A DNA stretch of 64,000 nt. It comes from Bacillus_BD sp050389805. Its GTDB lineage: Bacteria; Bacillota; Bacilli; Bacillales; Cytobacillaceae. Position numbers and translations under genes: made by a program. The notes beneath the pieces were generated by a model that had not been told where the DNA came from, did no database searches, and was given only the letters and a program-made list of their open reading frames with translations. This document shows positions 17,276 to 26,546 of the stretch, one piece after another. The stretch spans positions 3,286,001 to 3,350,000 of the forward strand of contig NZ_CP130945.1 of the NCBI RefSeq assembly GCF_050389805.1. Direction: 5' to 3'. Positions within the stretch are counted from its first letter, which is position 1. Every line of letters starts with the position of its first letter.

Positions 17276-19330
17276 CTACTTTATTAGTGCGTTGCAATCA
17301 ACGATTAGTGCAACCTGTCCATCACCCAAAATTGTAGCACCTGGGATCGCAAAGATATTCGTTAAATAATTACCAAAGGATTTTAGAACGATTTCTTGCT
17401 GTCCAATAAATGAATCTACGACCAGACCAGCCATTTTCTCACCTTTACGGACAATTACTAGAGAAATATATTCATTCTCTTCCTTATATACAGGCACATT
17501 AAATAAATCTTTAAGGAATAATAAAGGAACAATTTTCCCACGGAAATCAATTACTTTTTGATTATGCGCGTGTAATATTTCATCTTTTCTAATAATAGCC
17601 GTTTCAATAATGGAGGAAAGTGGAATGGCGTACTTTTCTTTTTGAATTTCAACAAGCATAACCGAAATAATAGATAGGGTTAATGGAAGTTGGATTAAAA
17701 AACGGGATCCCTTCCCTTCCACAGACTCTACTGAAACATTACCACCTAACGTTTCAATTGTATTTTTTACCACATCTAAACCAACACCACGTCCAGAAAC
17801 ACTTGAAATTTGGTCGGCAGTTGAAAATCCAGATGCAAAAATTAATTCATATACTTGTTGATCTGATAAAGTTTCAGCTATTTGTTCATTGATAATGCCA
17901 TTCCCTAACGCTTTCTTTAAAACTTTATCTCGATTAATTCCTGCACCATCATCTTCTATTTCAATAAAGACATGATTTCCACTATGATAGGCTTTAAGAA
18001 TTACTGTACCTTCCTCAGGCTTTCCTAAAGACTTACGGACATCTGGCGCTTCAATCCCGTGATCCAATGAATTACGAATTAAATGGACAAGTGGATCACC
18101 AATTTCATCTATAACAGTACGATCAAGCTCCGTTTCTGCACCAATAATGTCTAGATTGATCTTTTTTTGCAAATCACGTGAAAGTTGGCGAACCATTCTT
18201 GGAAAACGATTAAACACGGTCTCAATCGGAACCATCCGCATATTTAGAATAATATTTTGCAAGTCTCCGGTTGTTCTAGACATTCGATCGACCGTTTCTT
18301 GTAACTCTTGATTATTTAATTCTGAAGAGATCTGCTCCAATCTTCCTCTATCAATCACTAATTCTTCAAAAAGGTTTAATAAGATATCTAGTCGTTCTAT
18401 ATTAACTCGTATTGTTTTATTAACTGCTTTACCTGATTGTTGTTTAGGTTGACTTTTTTCCTTATTATTTCCTGCTGATTCTATTTTCGATTGATCCACT
18501 TTTGAATCAACTAATTCGGCTGATTCAGTATCTTCTTTTTCCACTCTTTGACCATAGGTAGAACCTGATTGAGGTAAAATCACTGTTATAACCTTTACAT
18601 TTTCGACTTCAGAGACCTTTGCGATCTTCTTTTGAATATCTTCTGCTTCTTCAGTCGAAACAACCGTAACTGTAAATGATTGATCAAATTTTTCTTCTTC
18701 CAATTCTTCCACTGAAGGAGTAGATTTGATCACCTCTCCAATTTTCTCTAATACTTCAAAAATCATATATACTCTTGCTGCCTTAAGTAAACAATCGCTT
18801 CGAAGTGAAACCGTTATCTCAAACGTTCGATACCCTTGTTCTTGAGATTGTTGAATAACGGTTCTTTCAAATTCATCATAAAAAATATCCGAACTAGCCT
18901 CGGCAATTGCTGCCGCAACTTCATTATGAGCTTCGAATTCATTCGGACTTTGACCCTTTTCAATCAATTTTAACTTTTCTACGATTTCTTGTACGTTTCT
19001 TTTTCCATCTCCGCCACTTGCTATGGATTGAACCATTTCCTCTAAATCTTCTACAGCTAATAAAACAATATCTAATAAGTCAGGTGTAACAGATATTGTT
19101 TGGTGTCTGATTCCATCTAGTACATTTTCCATTTGATGGGTTAATTTCGCTAAATCATCAAACCCCATTGTCGCCGACATTCCTTTTAATGTATGTGCCG
19201 AACGAAATATTTCATTGATAATATCCATATTGTTTGGGTTTTTCTCTAATTCTAATAAATGATCATTACAAGATTGCAAATGTTCCTTACTCTCTTCGAT
19301 AAAGACCTCTAAATATTGACTCATTTCCAT
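17276..19330 (-). CDS. cheA: Chemotaxis histidine kinase CheA
   Basis: Kinase that phosphorylates CheY. 684 aa from ATG at 19330. P1 has the phospho-accepting His46 in RSAHTLKGMSA. P2 (about 150-280) carries the CheY/CheB docking region. P3 is the dimerisation helix pair, and P4 has the N box (HLIRNSLDHGIE) and G boxes (EDDGAGI, GRGVGLDVVK). P5 is the CheW-like C-terminus. The frame stays open upstream to 19393, but those extra 21 residues come from an intergenic repeat and from the ribosome site (GGAAGAGGTG, 8 bases before 19330), so the shorter start is right. Confidence 0.96.
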   Translation of the reverse strand: MEMSQYLEVFIEESKEHLQSCNDHLLELEKNPNNMDIINEIFRSAHTLKGMSATMGFDDLAKLTHQMENVLDGIRHQTISVTPDLLDIVLLAVEDLEEMVQSIASGGDGKRNVQEIVEKLKLIEKGQSPNEFEAHNEVAAAIAEASSDIFYDEFERTVIQQSQEQGYRTFEITVSLRSDCLLKAARVYMIFEVLEKIGEVIKSTPSVEELEEEKFDQSFTVTVVSTEEAEDIQKKIAKVSEVENVKVITVILPQSGSTYGQRVEKEDTESAELVDSKVDQSKIESAGNNKEKSQPKQQSGKAVNKTIRVNIERLDILLNLFEELVIDRGRLEQISSELNNQELQETVDRMSRTTGDLQNIILNMRMVPIETVFNRFPRMVRQLSRDLQKKINLDIIGAETELDRTVIDEIGDPLVHLIRNSLDHGIEAPDVRKSLGKPEEGTVILKAYHSGNHVFIEIEDDGAGINRDKVLKKALGNGIINEQIAETLSDQQVYELIFASGFSTADQISSVSGRGVGLDVVKNTIETLGGNVSVESVEGKGSRFLIQLPLTLSIISVMLVEIQKEKYAIPLSSIIETAIIRKDEILHAHNQKVIDFRGKIVPLLFLKDLFNVPVYKEENEYISLVIVRKGEKMAGLVVDSFIGQQEIVLKSFGNYLTNIFAIPGATILGDGQVALIVDCNALIK

Positions 19331-19350
19331 TTGGCTGACACCTCTTCCAA

Positions 19351-19632
19351 AATCAAATTCGTCCTCCGAATTTGCGCCCGGATTTTTTAACACGCTTCAT
19401 AACGCTACATCATCATGACTCGCTTGACTACGACAACCTGTCTATCGTCGAGCTCGCTCGATAAAATACCTTAAAAATCCGAGTCATCCGCCGGAGGCTT
19501 AACATTATTCAGCCAGGGGGGTAACCTCCCACTGAATCAGAAAACTTTTTTTGAATCCCATCACTTTTGAAGTAGAGGACTTCTGTACCTGTTGCAAGCT
19601 TTCAATACAAAAACACTTTCTGAATGAAGTTA
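19351..19632 (-). repeat. Intergenic repeat family A, copy 2 (cheB-cheA)
   Basis: About 282 bp starting at the cheB stop codon (TAACTTCATTCAG on the minus strand) and ending 20 bases before the cheA start. Shares many blocks with copy 1 at 9235-9463, including GATTTTTAAGG, GAGCGAGCTC and the final GCGCAAATTCGGAGGACGAA. About 50 bp in the middle (CGATAGACAGGTTGTCG region) is not in copy 1. Its last part happens to be open in the cheA frame and would mislead gene callers. Confidence 0.75.
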
Positions 19633-20319
19633 AAGATATTTCATGACTGTTTCTGAGATTTCTTCTAATGCTATGATTTCATCTATATATCCAGTTGCAA
19701 TGGCTGCTTTTGGCATTCCAAAAACAACACAAGTTTCTTTTGATTCTGCAATGGTCTTTACAAATCCATTATTCTTCAGAGCGATAAGACCTTTAGAGCC
19801 ATCAGAACCCATCCCTGTCATTAACACCACAATCTTTCCATACCCCTTCAATTCTGATGCCGAAAAAAATAATAAATCAACAGAAGGACAATGTATACAC
19901 TCTTTAGGACTTTTGTCTAATACAGCCATAATATTTTTTCCTGACGACTTTAGCGTTAATTGATATCCACCAGGAGCGATATAGGCCGTTCCGTTTTGTA
20001 AAACCTCTTGATTCTCGGCTTCTTTAACCTTTATCTTGGATAAGCTATTTAATCGGTTTGCTAAAGACTTCGTAAACCCTGGTGGCATATGTTGTACAAC
20101 AACAATCGGTATTGGAATATTTTCAGGAAACCTCGATAAAACTGTTTGAAGTGCATTTGGTCCCCCAGTTGAAGTACCAATCAATAAAATCTTATTGACA
20201 TCAGACCAATCTTTTATATGATAAGATTTACTTAGTTCTATTTTACTATAGGTAGCATCATAATCAGTAGTCTTTTTTTCTACTAAAGTTCTATTTTTTG
20301 TATCACCCAATAGAAGCAC
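19630..20319 (-). CDS. cheB: CheB methylesterase domain lacking the receiver domain
   Basis: Receptor methylesterase/deamidase. Only about 229 aa against roughly 350 for normal CheB. The catalytic domain is complete: Ser50 in IGTSTGGPNAL, His77 in VVQHMPPGF and Asp173 in MTGMGSDGS. The 110-residue receiver (REC) domain that CheA phosphorylates is absent, replaced by about 40 unrelated residues. There is no room for a lost part: the start codon overlaps the flhG stop (TAGTG). Start is GTG at 20319, or TTG at 20310, which has better spacing from AAAGG. It should not be under direct CheA phosphorylation control; it may be constitutive or regulated otherwise. Confidence 0.9.
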   Translation of the reverse strand: MLLLGDTKNRTLVEKKTTDYDATYSKIELSKSYHIKDWSDVNKILLIGTSTGGPNALQTVLSRFPENIPIPIVVVQHMPPGFTKSLANRLNSLSKIKVKEAENQEVLQNGTAYIAPGGYQLTLKSSGKNIMAVLDKSPKECIHCPSVDLLFFSASELKGYGKIVVLMTGMGSDGSKGLIALKNNGFVKTIAESKETCVVFGMPKAAIATGYIDEIIALEEISETVMKYL

Positions 20320-21188
20320 TACCTTTCGTACAGGAATCGTTTCAGTTTAGAGATAAAACTTTTATGAGTAAGATCAAATTCAGGTTTAAGGTGATTCTGT
20401 TTGCAATAGGTTTCTGTAATTTTTATAATGGCTTTTGACGCCGGTGCTCGATTATTGAATAAGATAAAAGGAGTTTGTCTTTTAACAGCCTGTGGGATTG
20501 ATTTATCTTCAGGCACGATTCCTAGCAAGTCGATTTTCTGATCAAGAAAATGTTCCAATACGGTAGAAATCCGATTAAAAACAACCTGTCCTTCCTTTTC
20601 ACTTGTTGCACGATTTACAAGTAAATAAAAAGGAATTTGATTGTTTTTCAAAATAATATATTTCATTGCCGCATAAGCATCTGTAATGGACGTAGGTTCA
20701 GGTGTTGTGAGTACGATTACTTCATCAACTGATAAAATAAAGCTCAGTGAATTTTCATCCATCCCTGCGCCCATATCCAAAATGACATATTCGTAGTCAT
20801 CTAGAAGAGTTGAAAATTGGTTAAAGAAATCATTGAAATGTGATTTCTTTATTTGGGTTAATTGGGTCAAACCAGTACCACCAGAAATATAGTGAATACT
20901 ATCAGGAACTTTACAAATCAACTCTTTTAGAGGAACTGATTCACTAAAAAAGTCTGCGATTGAATAGGAAGAAGAAAGACCCATTAAGATATCGATATTT
21001 CCCATACCAATATCCATATCAAAAAGAAGAACAGAATGCCCTTTTTTATTTAATGAAATCGCAAAGTTTAAAGCCATATTTGACTTTCCTACTCCACCTT
21101 TGCCGCTAATAATTGCAATCGATTTTGTTTGCATATTGCTATGATTTCGTTTTAATCTTTCTCGTAAACGTTGGGCTTGATCTTCCAT
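20319..21188 (-). CDS. flhG: Flagellar number regulator, MinD-type ATPase FlhG (YlxH)
   Basis: ParA/MinD family ATPase setting flagellar number and spacing with FlhF. 289 aa. The N-terminal DQAQRLR helix, the part that activates FlhF GTPase, is present. The deviant Walker A is SGKGGVGKSN, and a Walker B-type Asp lies in ILDMGAGMD. Start ATG has TAGGAG 9 bases upstream. It ends overlapping cheB. Confidence 0.95.
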   Translation of the reverse strand: MEDQAQRLRERLKRNHSNMQTKSIAIISGKGGVGKSNMALNFAISLNKKGHSVLLFDMDIGMGNIDILMGLSSSYSIADFFSESVPLKELICKVPDSIHYISGGTGLTQLTQIKKSHFNDFFNQFSTLLDDYEYVILDMGAGMDENSLSFILSVDEVIVLTTPEPTSITDAYAAMKYIILKNNQIPFYLLVNRATSEKEGQVVFNRISTVLEHFLDQKIDLLGIVPEDKSIPQAVKRQTPFILFNNRAPASKAIIKITETYCKQNHLKPEFDLTHKSFISKLKRFLYER

Positions 21189-21189
21189 G

Positions 21190-22311
21190 TTAATCGGCTC
21201 CTACTATATAATCCACAATATCTTCCGGGGTAACTGTAACCAAATCATCTGGTACATTTTGCCCATTTGTTATATATGCTACCGCACGATTCTCTTGATG
21301 AATCATATTAAACATAGCTCCATATGTTGATGTTTCATCTGCTTTCGTAAAAATAAAGCGATCGATATCAATACATGAAAATTGATGATTAATTTCTTCC
21401 ATATCAGATTGTTTGGATGCTAATGATAATACTAACAATGTTTCCATTTCATGATTGAAATCAATAATGCCTTTTAAATCACTTACATATTTGGGATTAC
21501 GGAAGTTTCTTCCAGCTGTGTCTATAAAGACTAGATCATACTCATCAAATTTATTCTTGGCTTGTTGAAAATCGTCTAGATTATAACAAACCTCTACAGG
21601 CACATTTAAAATGTTTGCATAGGTTTTCAGCTGTTCAATGGCGGCAATTCGATAGGTGTCAGTTGTAATGAATGCAACTTTTTTCTTAAATGACAAAATA
21701 CTGAACGCTGCAATTTTGGCAAGGGTTGTCGTTTTTCCAACCCCTGTTGGTCCCACTACATTAATAAATTTTTTTGAAAATGAAATTCCACCAAATGGCA
21801 AATGGGAAATTTTTTTAATGAGTCCCTGTTTTACTAATGTCATCACATCATCAAAGGACAAATTCTCATCCTGCTTATACCAAATCTTAATGATTGTTTG
21901 TAGTACTTCATCAATAACCAAGCCACTTAATTCCTGTTTTAATAATAATTGCTTCGCTTCAGCAATCGGTTTTGGTAACGGAATGGCATCTTCATTTACA
22001 TGGTTATTAAGATATTGTACTGTTTTAATTGATGGTTTCATCTCTGGCAATACTTCTAATGCTTCCTGTTTTCCTTGCCCAGCCACCATATTATCTTGTG
22101 TAGGAGTGGCTTCCTTACTGGGGGCACCTCCATTTATATTGGGAGAATCTAGTGCTGCCACAACTTCAATTCTTCTTTTTTTAAAAAAACCAAGAAATCC
22201 ACCAGTCATAACCACTCTAGAATTAAGGATAATGGCATCATTTCCAAGTTCACTGCGAACAAGCTTCATCGCTTCAGGCATCGAACCTGCTCTAATTTTT
22301 TTTACCTTCAT
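21190..22311 (-). CDS. flhF: SRP-type GTPase FlhF
   Basis: Third SRP GTPase, along with Ffh and FtsY in this same window; it positions flagella. 373 aa: a basic B domain (1-120), then NG domains with P-loop GPTGVGKTTTLAK, the DTYRIAA motif and DTAGRNFRN. Start overlaps the flhA stop (ATGA). Confidence 0.96.
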   Translation of the reverse strand: MKVKKIRAGSMPEAMKLVRSELGNDAIILNSRVVMTGGFLGFFKKRRIEVVAALDSPNINGGAPSKEATPTQDNMVAGQGKQEALEVLPEMKPSIKTVQYLNNHVNEDAIPLPKPIAEAKQLLLKQELSGLVIDEVLQTIIKIWYKQDENLSFDDVMTLVKQGLIKKISHLPFGGISFSKKFINVVGPTGVGKTTTLAKIAAFSILSFKKKVAFITTDTYRIAAIEQLKTYANILNVPVEVCYNLDDFQQAKNKFDEYDLVFIDTAGRNFRNPKYVSDLKGIIDFNHEMETLLVLSLASKQSDMEEINHQFSCIDIDRFIFTKADETSTYGAMFNMIHQENRAVAYITNGQNVPDDLVTVTPEDIVDYIVGAD

Positions 22312-24344
22312 TCTATATTCACCACCCCAACACTTTGAACCTCCACATTTGTTTCGAGTTCATTATAAGACAAAATCGGTATTTGCGGAAAATAACGCTC
22401 TGTTAATTGTCGGACATACATTCTAACAGCAGGTGAACATAAAATAATAGGTGGTTGCCCAAGCATTGAGATTTGTTCAACCTGTGAAGCAATTGCCTCT
22501 AAAATTTGTTGTGAATGAACAGGATCAATTGCTAAATAGTTTCCATGCTCAGTTTGTTGTACGCCATCTGCAATGATTTTTTCTACCTTTCCTGATAATG
22601 TTACAACTTTTAGTGAATCATTGGATTGTAAAAATTGATTTGTTATTTGGCGTGCTAACGCTTGTCTTACATATTCAGTTAATATATCTGTATCTGAAGT
22701 CACTTTACCAAAGTCTGCTAATGTTTCAAAAATAACGGGAAGATTTCGAATCGAAATTCCTTCTTTTAATAATTTTGCAAGCACTTTTTGTACTTCACCA
22801 ATAGAGAGTGGAGAAGGTGTTACTTCATCAACCAGTATTGGATAGTTTTCTTTCAAATGGTCGATTAATTGCTTCGTTTCTTGTCTTCCTAATAAGTCAT
22901 GTGCATTATTTTTGATGATTTCTGTTATATGAGTTGAAACCACTGAAGGTGGGTCCACTACTGTGTACCCTAATATTTCAGCTTCTTCTTTCATATCTTC
23001 TGAAATCCATTTAGCTGGTAAACCAAAAGATGGTTCAATAGTATCAATCCCAACAATCGATTCATCATCAGTACCCGGACTCATCGCTAAGTAATGATCA
23101 AGTAAGAGATCACCCTGGGCCATTATATTCCCTTTTATTTTCAGTTGATATTCATTTGGTTGCAATTGGATATTATCGCGAATTCGTACAACAGGAATGA
23201 CCATCCCCAGTTCAATCGCAAGCTGTCTTCTAATCATAACAATCCGGTCTAGTAAATCTCCACCTTGATTGGTATCCACAAGCGGAATTAACCCATAGCC
23301 AAATTCGAATTCAATTGGATCCATACTTAATAAACTAACGACACTCTCAGGACTTTTCATTTCATCAGAAGTTTCTTCTTCTTCCATGGTTTTTATTGAC
23401 TCTTCTCCTATTTTGGGAACACGAGTTAGGCGATAACCACCAAAAATCAAAAGTGCTGCAAGTGGGATCGTTAATATATCATTAATAGGTGTAAATAAAC
23501 CTAAAGCTAAAATGGTCCCACCAGTCACATATAGCATCTTAGGAAAGTTAAGTAATTGAGAAGTTATATCCTCTCCTAAGTTCCCATTAGAAGTTGACCT
23601 TGTTACAACAAGACCAGTAGCGGTCGATATGATTAAAGCAGGAATTTGACTAACAATCCCATCTCCTACTGTTAATAAGGAGAAATGGGAAGCCGCATCG
23701 GCAAAGCTCATTCCTTGTTGAATCACTCCTATTATAATTCCAAAAATCAAGTTGATTAAAACAATGATGATCCCAGCAATGGCATCTCCCTTCACGAACT
23801 TACTGGCACCATCCATTGCACCGTAAAAATCGGCTTCACGACTCACTTTTTCTCGTCTTTCTCTCGCTTGTTGTTCCGAAATCATTCCCGCATTTAAATC
23901 TGCATCAATACTCATTTGCTTTCCTGGCATTGCATCTAGAGTAAAGCGTGCCGCAACCTCTGAAACACGCTCTGATCCTTTTGTAATAACAATAAAGTTA
24001 ATAATAACAAGGATCAAAAAGACAACTAATCCAACAATGATATTTCCGCCGACAACAAATGAACCAAAAGTTTCTACAACTCCACCTGCATCCCCATGAG
24101 TCAGGATCGCACGTGTTGTTGAAATATTTAACCCTAAACGAAATAATGTTAATAACAATAATAAGGAAGGGAATACTGAAAACTGAAGTGGTTCTGTCAT
24201 ATTCATCGATGTTAATAGTACTAACAAGGCCAATGTTATGTTCACAATTAAGAGAATGCTTAACAGCCATGTTGGAAGTGGAATAATAAGCATAGCAACT
24301 ATCATAATGACACTTACTATTACAACTAATTCTCTAGCTTTCAA
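22308..24344 (-). CDS. flhA: Flagellar type III export protein FlhA
   Basis: Export gate subunit. 678 aa: eight membrane helices in the first 310 residues, with the conserved FHIPEP-type loop (ARFTLDAMPGKQMSIDADLN), then a linker and a large cytoplasmic domain that binds substrate-chaperone complexes. Start is TTG with GGGAGGG 7 bases upstream. Confidence 0.97.
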   Translation of the reverse strand: MKARELVVIVSVIMIVAMLIIPLPTWLLSILLIVNITLALLVLLTSMNMTEPLQFSVFPSLLLLLTLFRLGLNISTTRAILTHGDAGGVVETFGSFVVGGNIIVGLVVFLILVIINFIVITKGSERVSEVAARFTLDAMPGKQMSIDADLNAGMISEQQARERREKVSREADFYGAMDGASKFVKGDAIAGIIIVLINLIFGIIIGVIQQGMSFADAASHFSLLTVGDGIVSQIPALIISTATGLVVTRSTSNGNLGEDITSQLLNFPKMLYVTGGTILALGLFTPINDILTIPLAALLIFGGYRLTRVPKIGEESIKTMEEEETSDEMKSPESVVSLLSMDPIEFEFGYGLIPLVDTNQGGDLLDRIVMIRRQLAIELGMVIPVVRIRDNIQLQPNEYQLKIKGNIMAQGDLLLDHYLAMSPGTDDESIVGIDTIEPSFGLPAKWISEDMKEEAEILGYTVVDPPSVVSTHITEIIKNNAHDLLGRQETKQLIDHLKENYPILVDEVTPSPLSIGEVQKVLAKLLKEGISIRNLPVIFETLADFGKVTSDTDILTEYVRQALARQITNQFLQSNDSLKVVTLSGKVEKIIADGVQQTEHGNYLAIDPVHSQQILEAIASQVEQISMLGQPPIILCSPAVRMYVRQLTERYFPQIPILSYNELETNVEVQSVGVVNIE

Positions 24345-24393
24345 TTTATTCCCTCCCGTATCATTTGTTTCTAACCTTCTAAGCTAAAGGAAT

Positions 24394-25479
24394 TTATTTG
24401 ACCATATTTTTTGTCCTATATACATACGCTAATATTTCTGCTACTGCTTTAAATAAATCTTCGGGAATCGTATCTCCGATTTCTGTCTGGCTATAGAGAG
24501 ATCGTGCTAATGGACGATTTTCAACCATGATAACATCATTCTCTTTAGCAACATATTTTATTTTTTGTGCAATAAAATCAACACCCTTTGCCACAACATA
24601 AGGTGCATCAAATTTCGTTTCATCATATTTTAAGGCAATAGCATAATGGGTAGGATTCGTAATAATAACATCCGCATTAGGGACTTCCTGCATCATCCGA
24701 CTCATAGACATTTCCCGTTGCTTTTGTTTAATCTTCCCCTTGATCAATGGATCGCCTTCCATGTTTTTATATTCATCCTTAATGTCTTGTTTAGACATCC
24801 GGATATTTTTTTCAAAATCATATTTCTGATATAGATAGTCAAGAAGAGCTAAAAACAATAATGCCCCACCTGCATAAAGCCCCATTTGAATGGTTAAATC
24901 CACTAGAGTTAAGAGGGCTGAACCAATCGATTTTTGTGATAGAACAAGAATTTCATCGATCCGATTCCATAAAACAAAAAAAGTAATCATTGAAACAATG
25001 ATGATTTTTAATATTGATTTTAAAAACTCTATAATCGATCGCATTGAAAAGATTCTCTTAAATCCTTTGATAGGATCGATTTTCTCTAATTTAGGTTGAA
25101 TGGTTTCAGTCGAGAATAAAAAACCAATCTGTAAATAGTTCGCTACCACTCCTACCACAAGTGCAACAAGCATGATGGGACCTATAATCTTTGCTGTTTG
25201 AAATAAAGTTTCATTAAAAACCATAAAAATACTTTCTTCAGTTACGGCTAATTCCATATATTCTCGAAAAGAACGTTGAAAAATAACTAAAATATTTTCT
25301 AATAAAAAGGGACTTGCAATGGAAAAGAAAAAAAAGATTCCTAAAATGGCAATAGCTGTATTGAGATCTTGACTTTTAGCAACTTGCCCTTTTTTACGTG
25401 CATCGTTCCGTTTTTTCGGTGTCGCTTTTTCGGTTTTTTCTCCAGCAAAATACTGTAAATCCAACTCTAGTAGTTTCAA
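24394..25479 (-). CDS. flhB: Flagellar type III export switch protein FlhB
   Basis: Export gate and substrate-specificity switch. 361 aa: four membrane helices, then a cytoplasmic domain with the self-cleaving NPTH motif (VIITNPTHYAIALKYD, near residue 270). Start TTG follows GGGGG by 10 bases, overlapping the fliR end region. A second, separate FlhB-C-like gene (ylqH) occurs at 52454. Confidence 0.97.
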   Translation of the reverse strand: MKLLELDLQYFAGEKTEKATPKKRNDARKKGQVAKSQDLNTAIAILGIFFFFSIASPFLLENILVIFQRSFREYMELAVTEESIFMVFNETLFQTAKIIGPIMLVALVVGVVANYLQIGFLFSTETIQPKLEKIDPIKGFKRIFSMRSIIEFLKSILKIIIVSMITFFVLWNRIDEILVLSQKSIGSALLTLVDLTIQMGLYAGGALLFLALLDYLYQKYDFEKNIRMSKQDIKDEYKNMEGDPLIKGKIKQKQREMSMSRMMQEVPNADVIITNPTHYAIALKYDETKFDAPYVVAKGVDFIAQKIKYVAKENDVIMVENRPLARSLYSQTEIGDTIPEDLFKAVAEILAYVYRTKNMVK

Positions 25480-25482
25480 TAT

Positions 25483-26259
25483 TTATAAACCCCCAAGTAA
25501 CTCCATAAGTCCCCTCATCGTCATAAGCATCGTTTGAAAAAGTTTTGAAACCACGATCATCATCGTACTCATGACAACGATTAATAAAAAGAAACTAACC
25601 CCAATTTTAAGAGGAATACCAACGACAAATATATTTAATTGGGGGAAAGTCCTTGCCGCGATCCCTAGGGCTACATCAACTAGAAATAGACTTGCAACAA
25701 CTGGCAAAGACATCTGCAGCGCAATCATAAACATTGAGTTAAAGGACTGTATAATATACTGTGCAACATGTTCATGTCCTAGTGGGAGCCAGGCTTGTTC
25801 TAACGGAATAAATTGATAGCTGTAATAGATCCCATCTAAAATTAAATGATGACCATTTGTCGATAATAAAAATAACAAACTTATAATATACAAATACTGA
25901 CCCATAATTGGGCTTTGAGCACCTGTTTGAGGATCCATCACGTTAACCATCCCAAAACCCATTTGAAAATCAATGAACCCACCTGCGGTTTGAATTGCTG
26001 ACAAGATCACGTAAGCGATAAAACCGATTAAGATCCCTACCATTGCCTCTTTCATGATTAGTAAATAATAGGTCGCATCAATTTCTAGTACTGGTTTTTC
26101 CATCGAAAAAAACATGATAAGTGCTAAAAAAAAGCCAAATCCAACTTTAAAAGTAGATGGAATGGTCCGATAAGAAAAAAGTGGGAGCATTAAAAAAAAG
26201 GAAGTTACCCTGACCAGTACTAGTAAAAAGACAGGAAATGTTTCGATAAAGTCTACCAT
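25483..26259 (-). CDS. fliR: Flagellar type III export protein FliR
   Basis: Export gate core subunit, 258 aa, with about six hydrophobic helices. Conserved motifs include GFGMVNVMDPQTGAQSP and the C-terminal VGIPLKIGVSFFLL. Separated by four bases from flhB and fliQ neighbours. Confidence 0.95.
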   Translation of the reverse strand: MVDFIETFPVFLLVLVRVTSFFLMLPLFSYRTIPSTFKVGFGFFLALIMFFSMEKPVLEIDATYYLLIMKEAMVGILIGFIAYVILSAIQTAGGFIDFQMGFGMVNVMDPQTGAQSPIMGQYLYIISLLFLLSTNGHHLILDGIYYSYQFIPLEQAWLPLGHEHVAQYIIQSFNSMFMIALQMSLPVVASLFLVDVALGIAARTFPQLNIFVVGIPLKIGVSFFLLIVVMSTMMIVVSKLFQTMLMTMRGLMELLGGL

Positions 26260-26263
26260 TTTG

Positions 26264-26533
26264 TTACCCTATATACCTGATTAAATTAGAGAAAATGTCA
26301 CTTGTGTAAGATAGCATATGACTTAGCATCCATGGTCCAAAAATGACGATTCCTAGTAACACGGCAACAATTTTAGGAATAAAAGCTAGAGTTTGTTCTT
26401 GTATTTGAGTGGTTGCTTGAAAAATACTTACAATCAAACCAACCACAAGTGCAATAATTAACAGAGGTCCACTGAGCAAAAGTACCATCCATATTCCATC
26501 CTCTGCAATGGCAATAATCGTCTCTGGAGTCAT
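26264..26533 (-). CDS. fliQ: Flagellar type III export protein FliQ
   Basis: Small export gate subunit with two membrane helices, 89 aa from ATG at 26533. The ribosome site AGGTG lies 6 bases upstream; a GTG three codons earlier lies inside that site. Motif SIFQATTQIQEQTLAFIPK is typical. Confidence 0.95.
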   Translation of the reverse strand: MTPETIIAIAEDGIWMVLLLSGPLLIIALVVGLIVSIFQATTQIQEQTLAFIPKIVAVLLGIVIFGPWMLSHMLSYTSDIFSNLIRYIG

Positions 26534-26546
26534 ATATTTCACCTAC

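Noticed and set aside
21656..22426. 256-aa plus-strand reading frame
   Set aside because: Lies entirely opposite flhF/flhA, which are strongly conserved. Its protein is Ser/Thr/Pro-rich, typical of antisense shadow frames.
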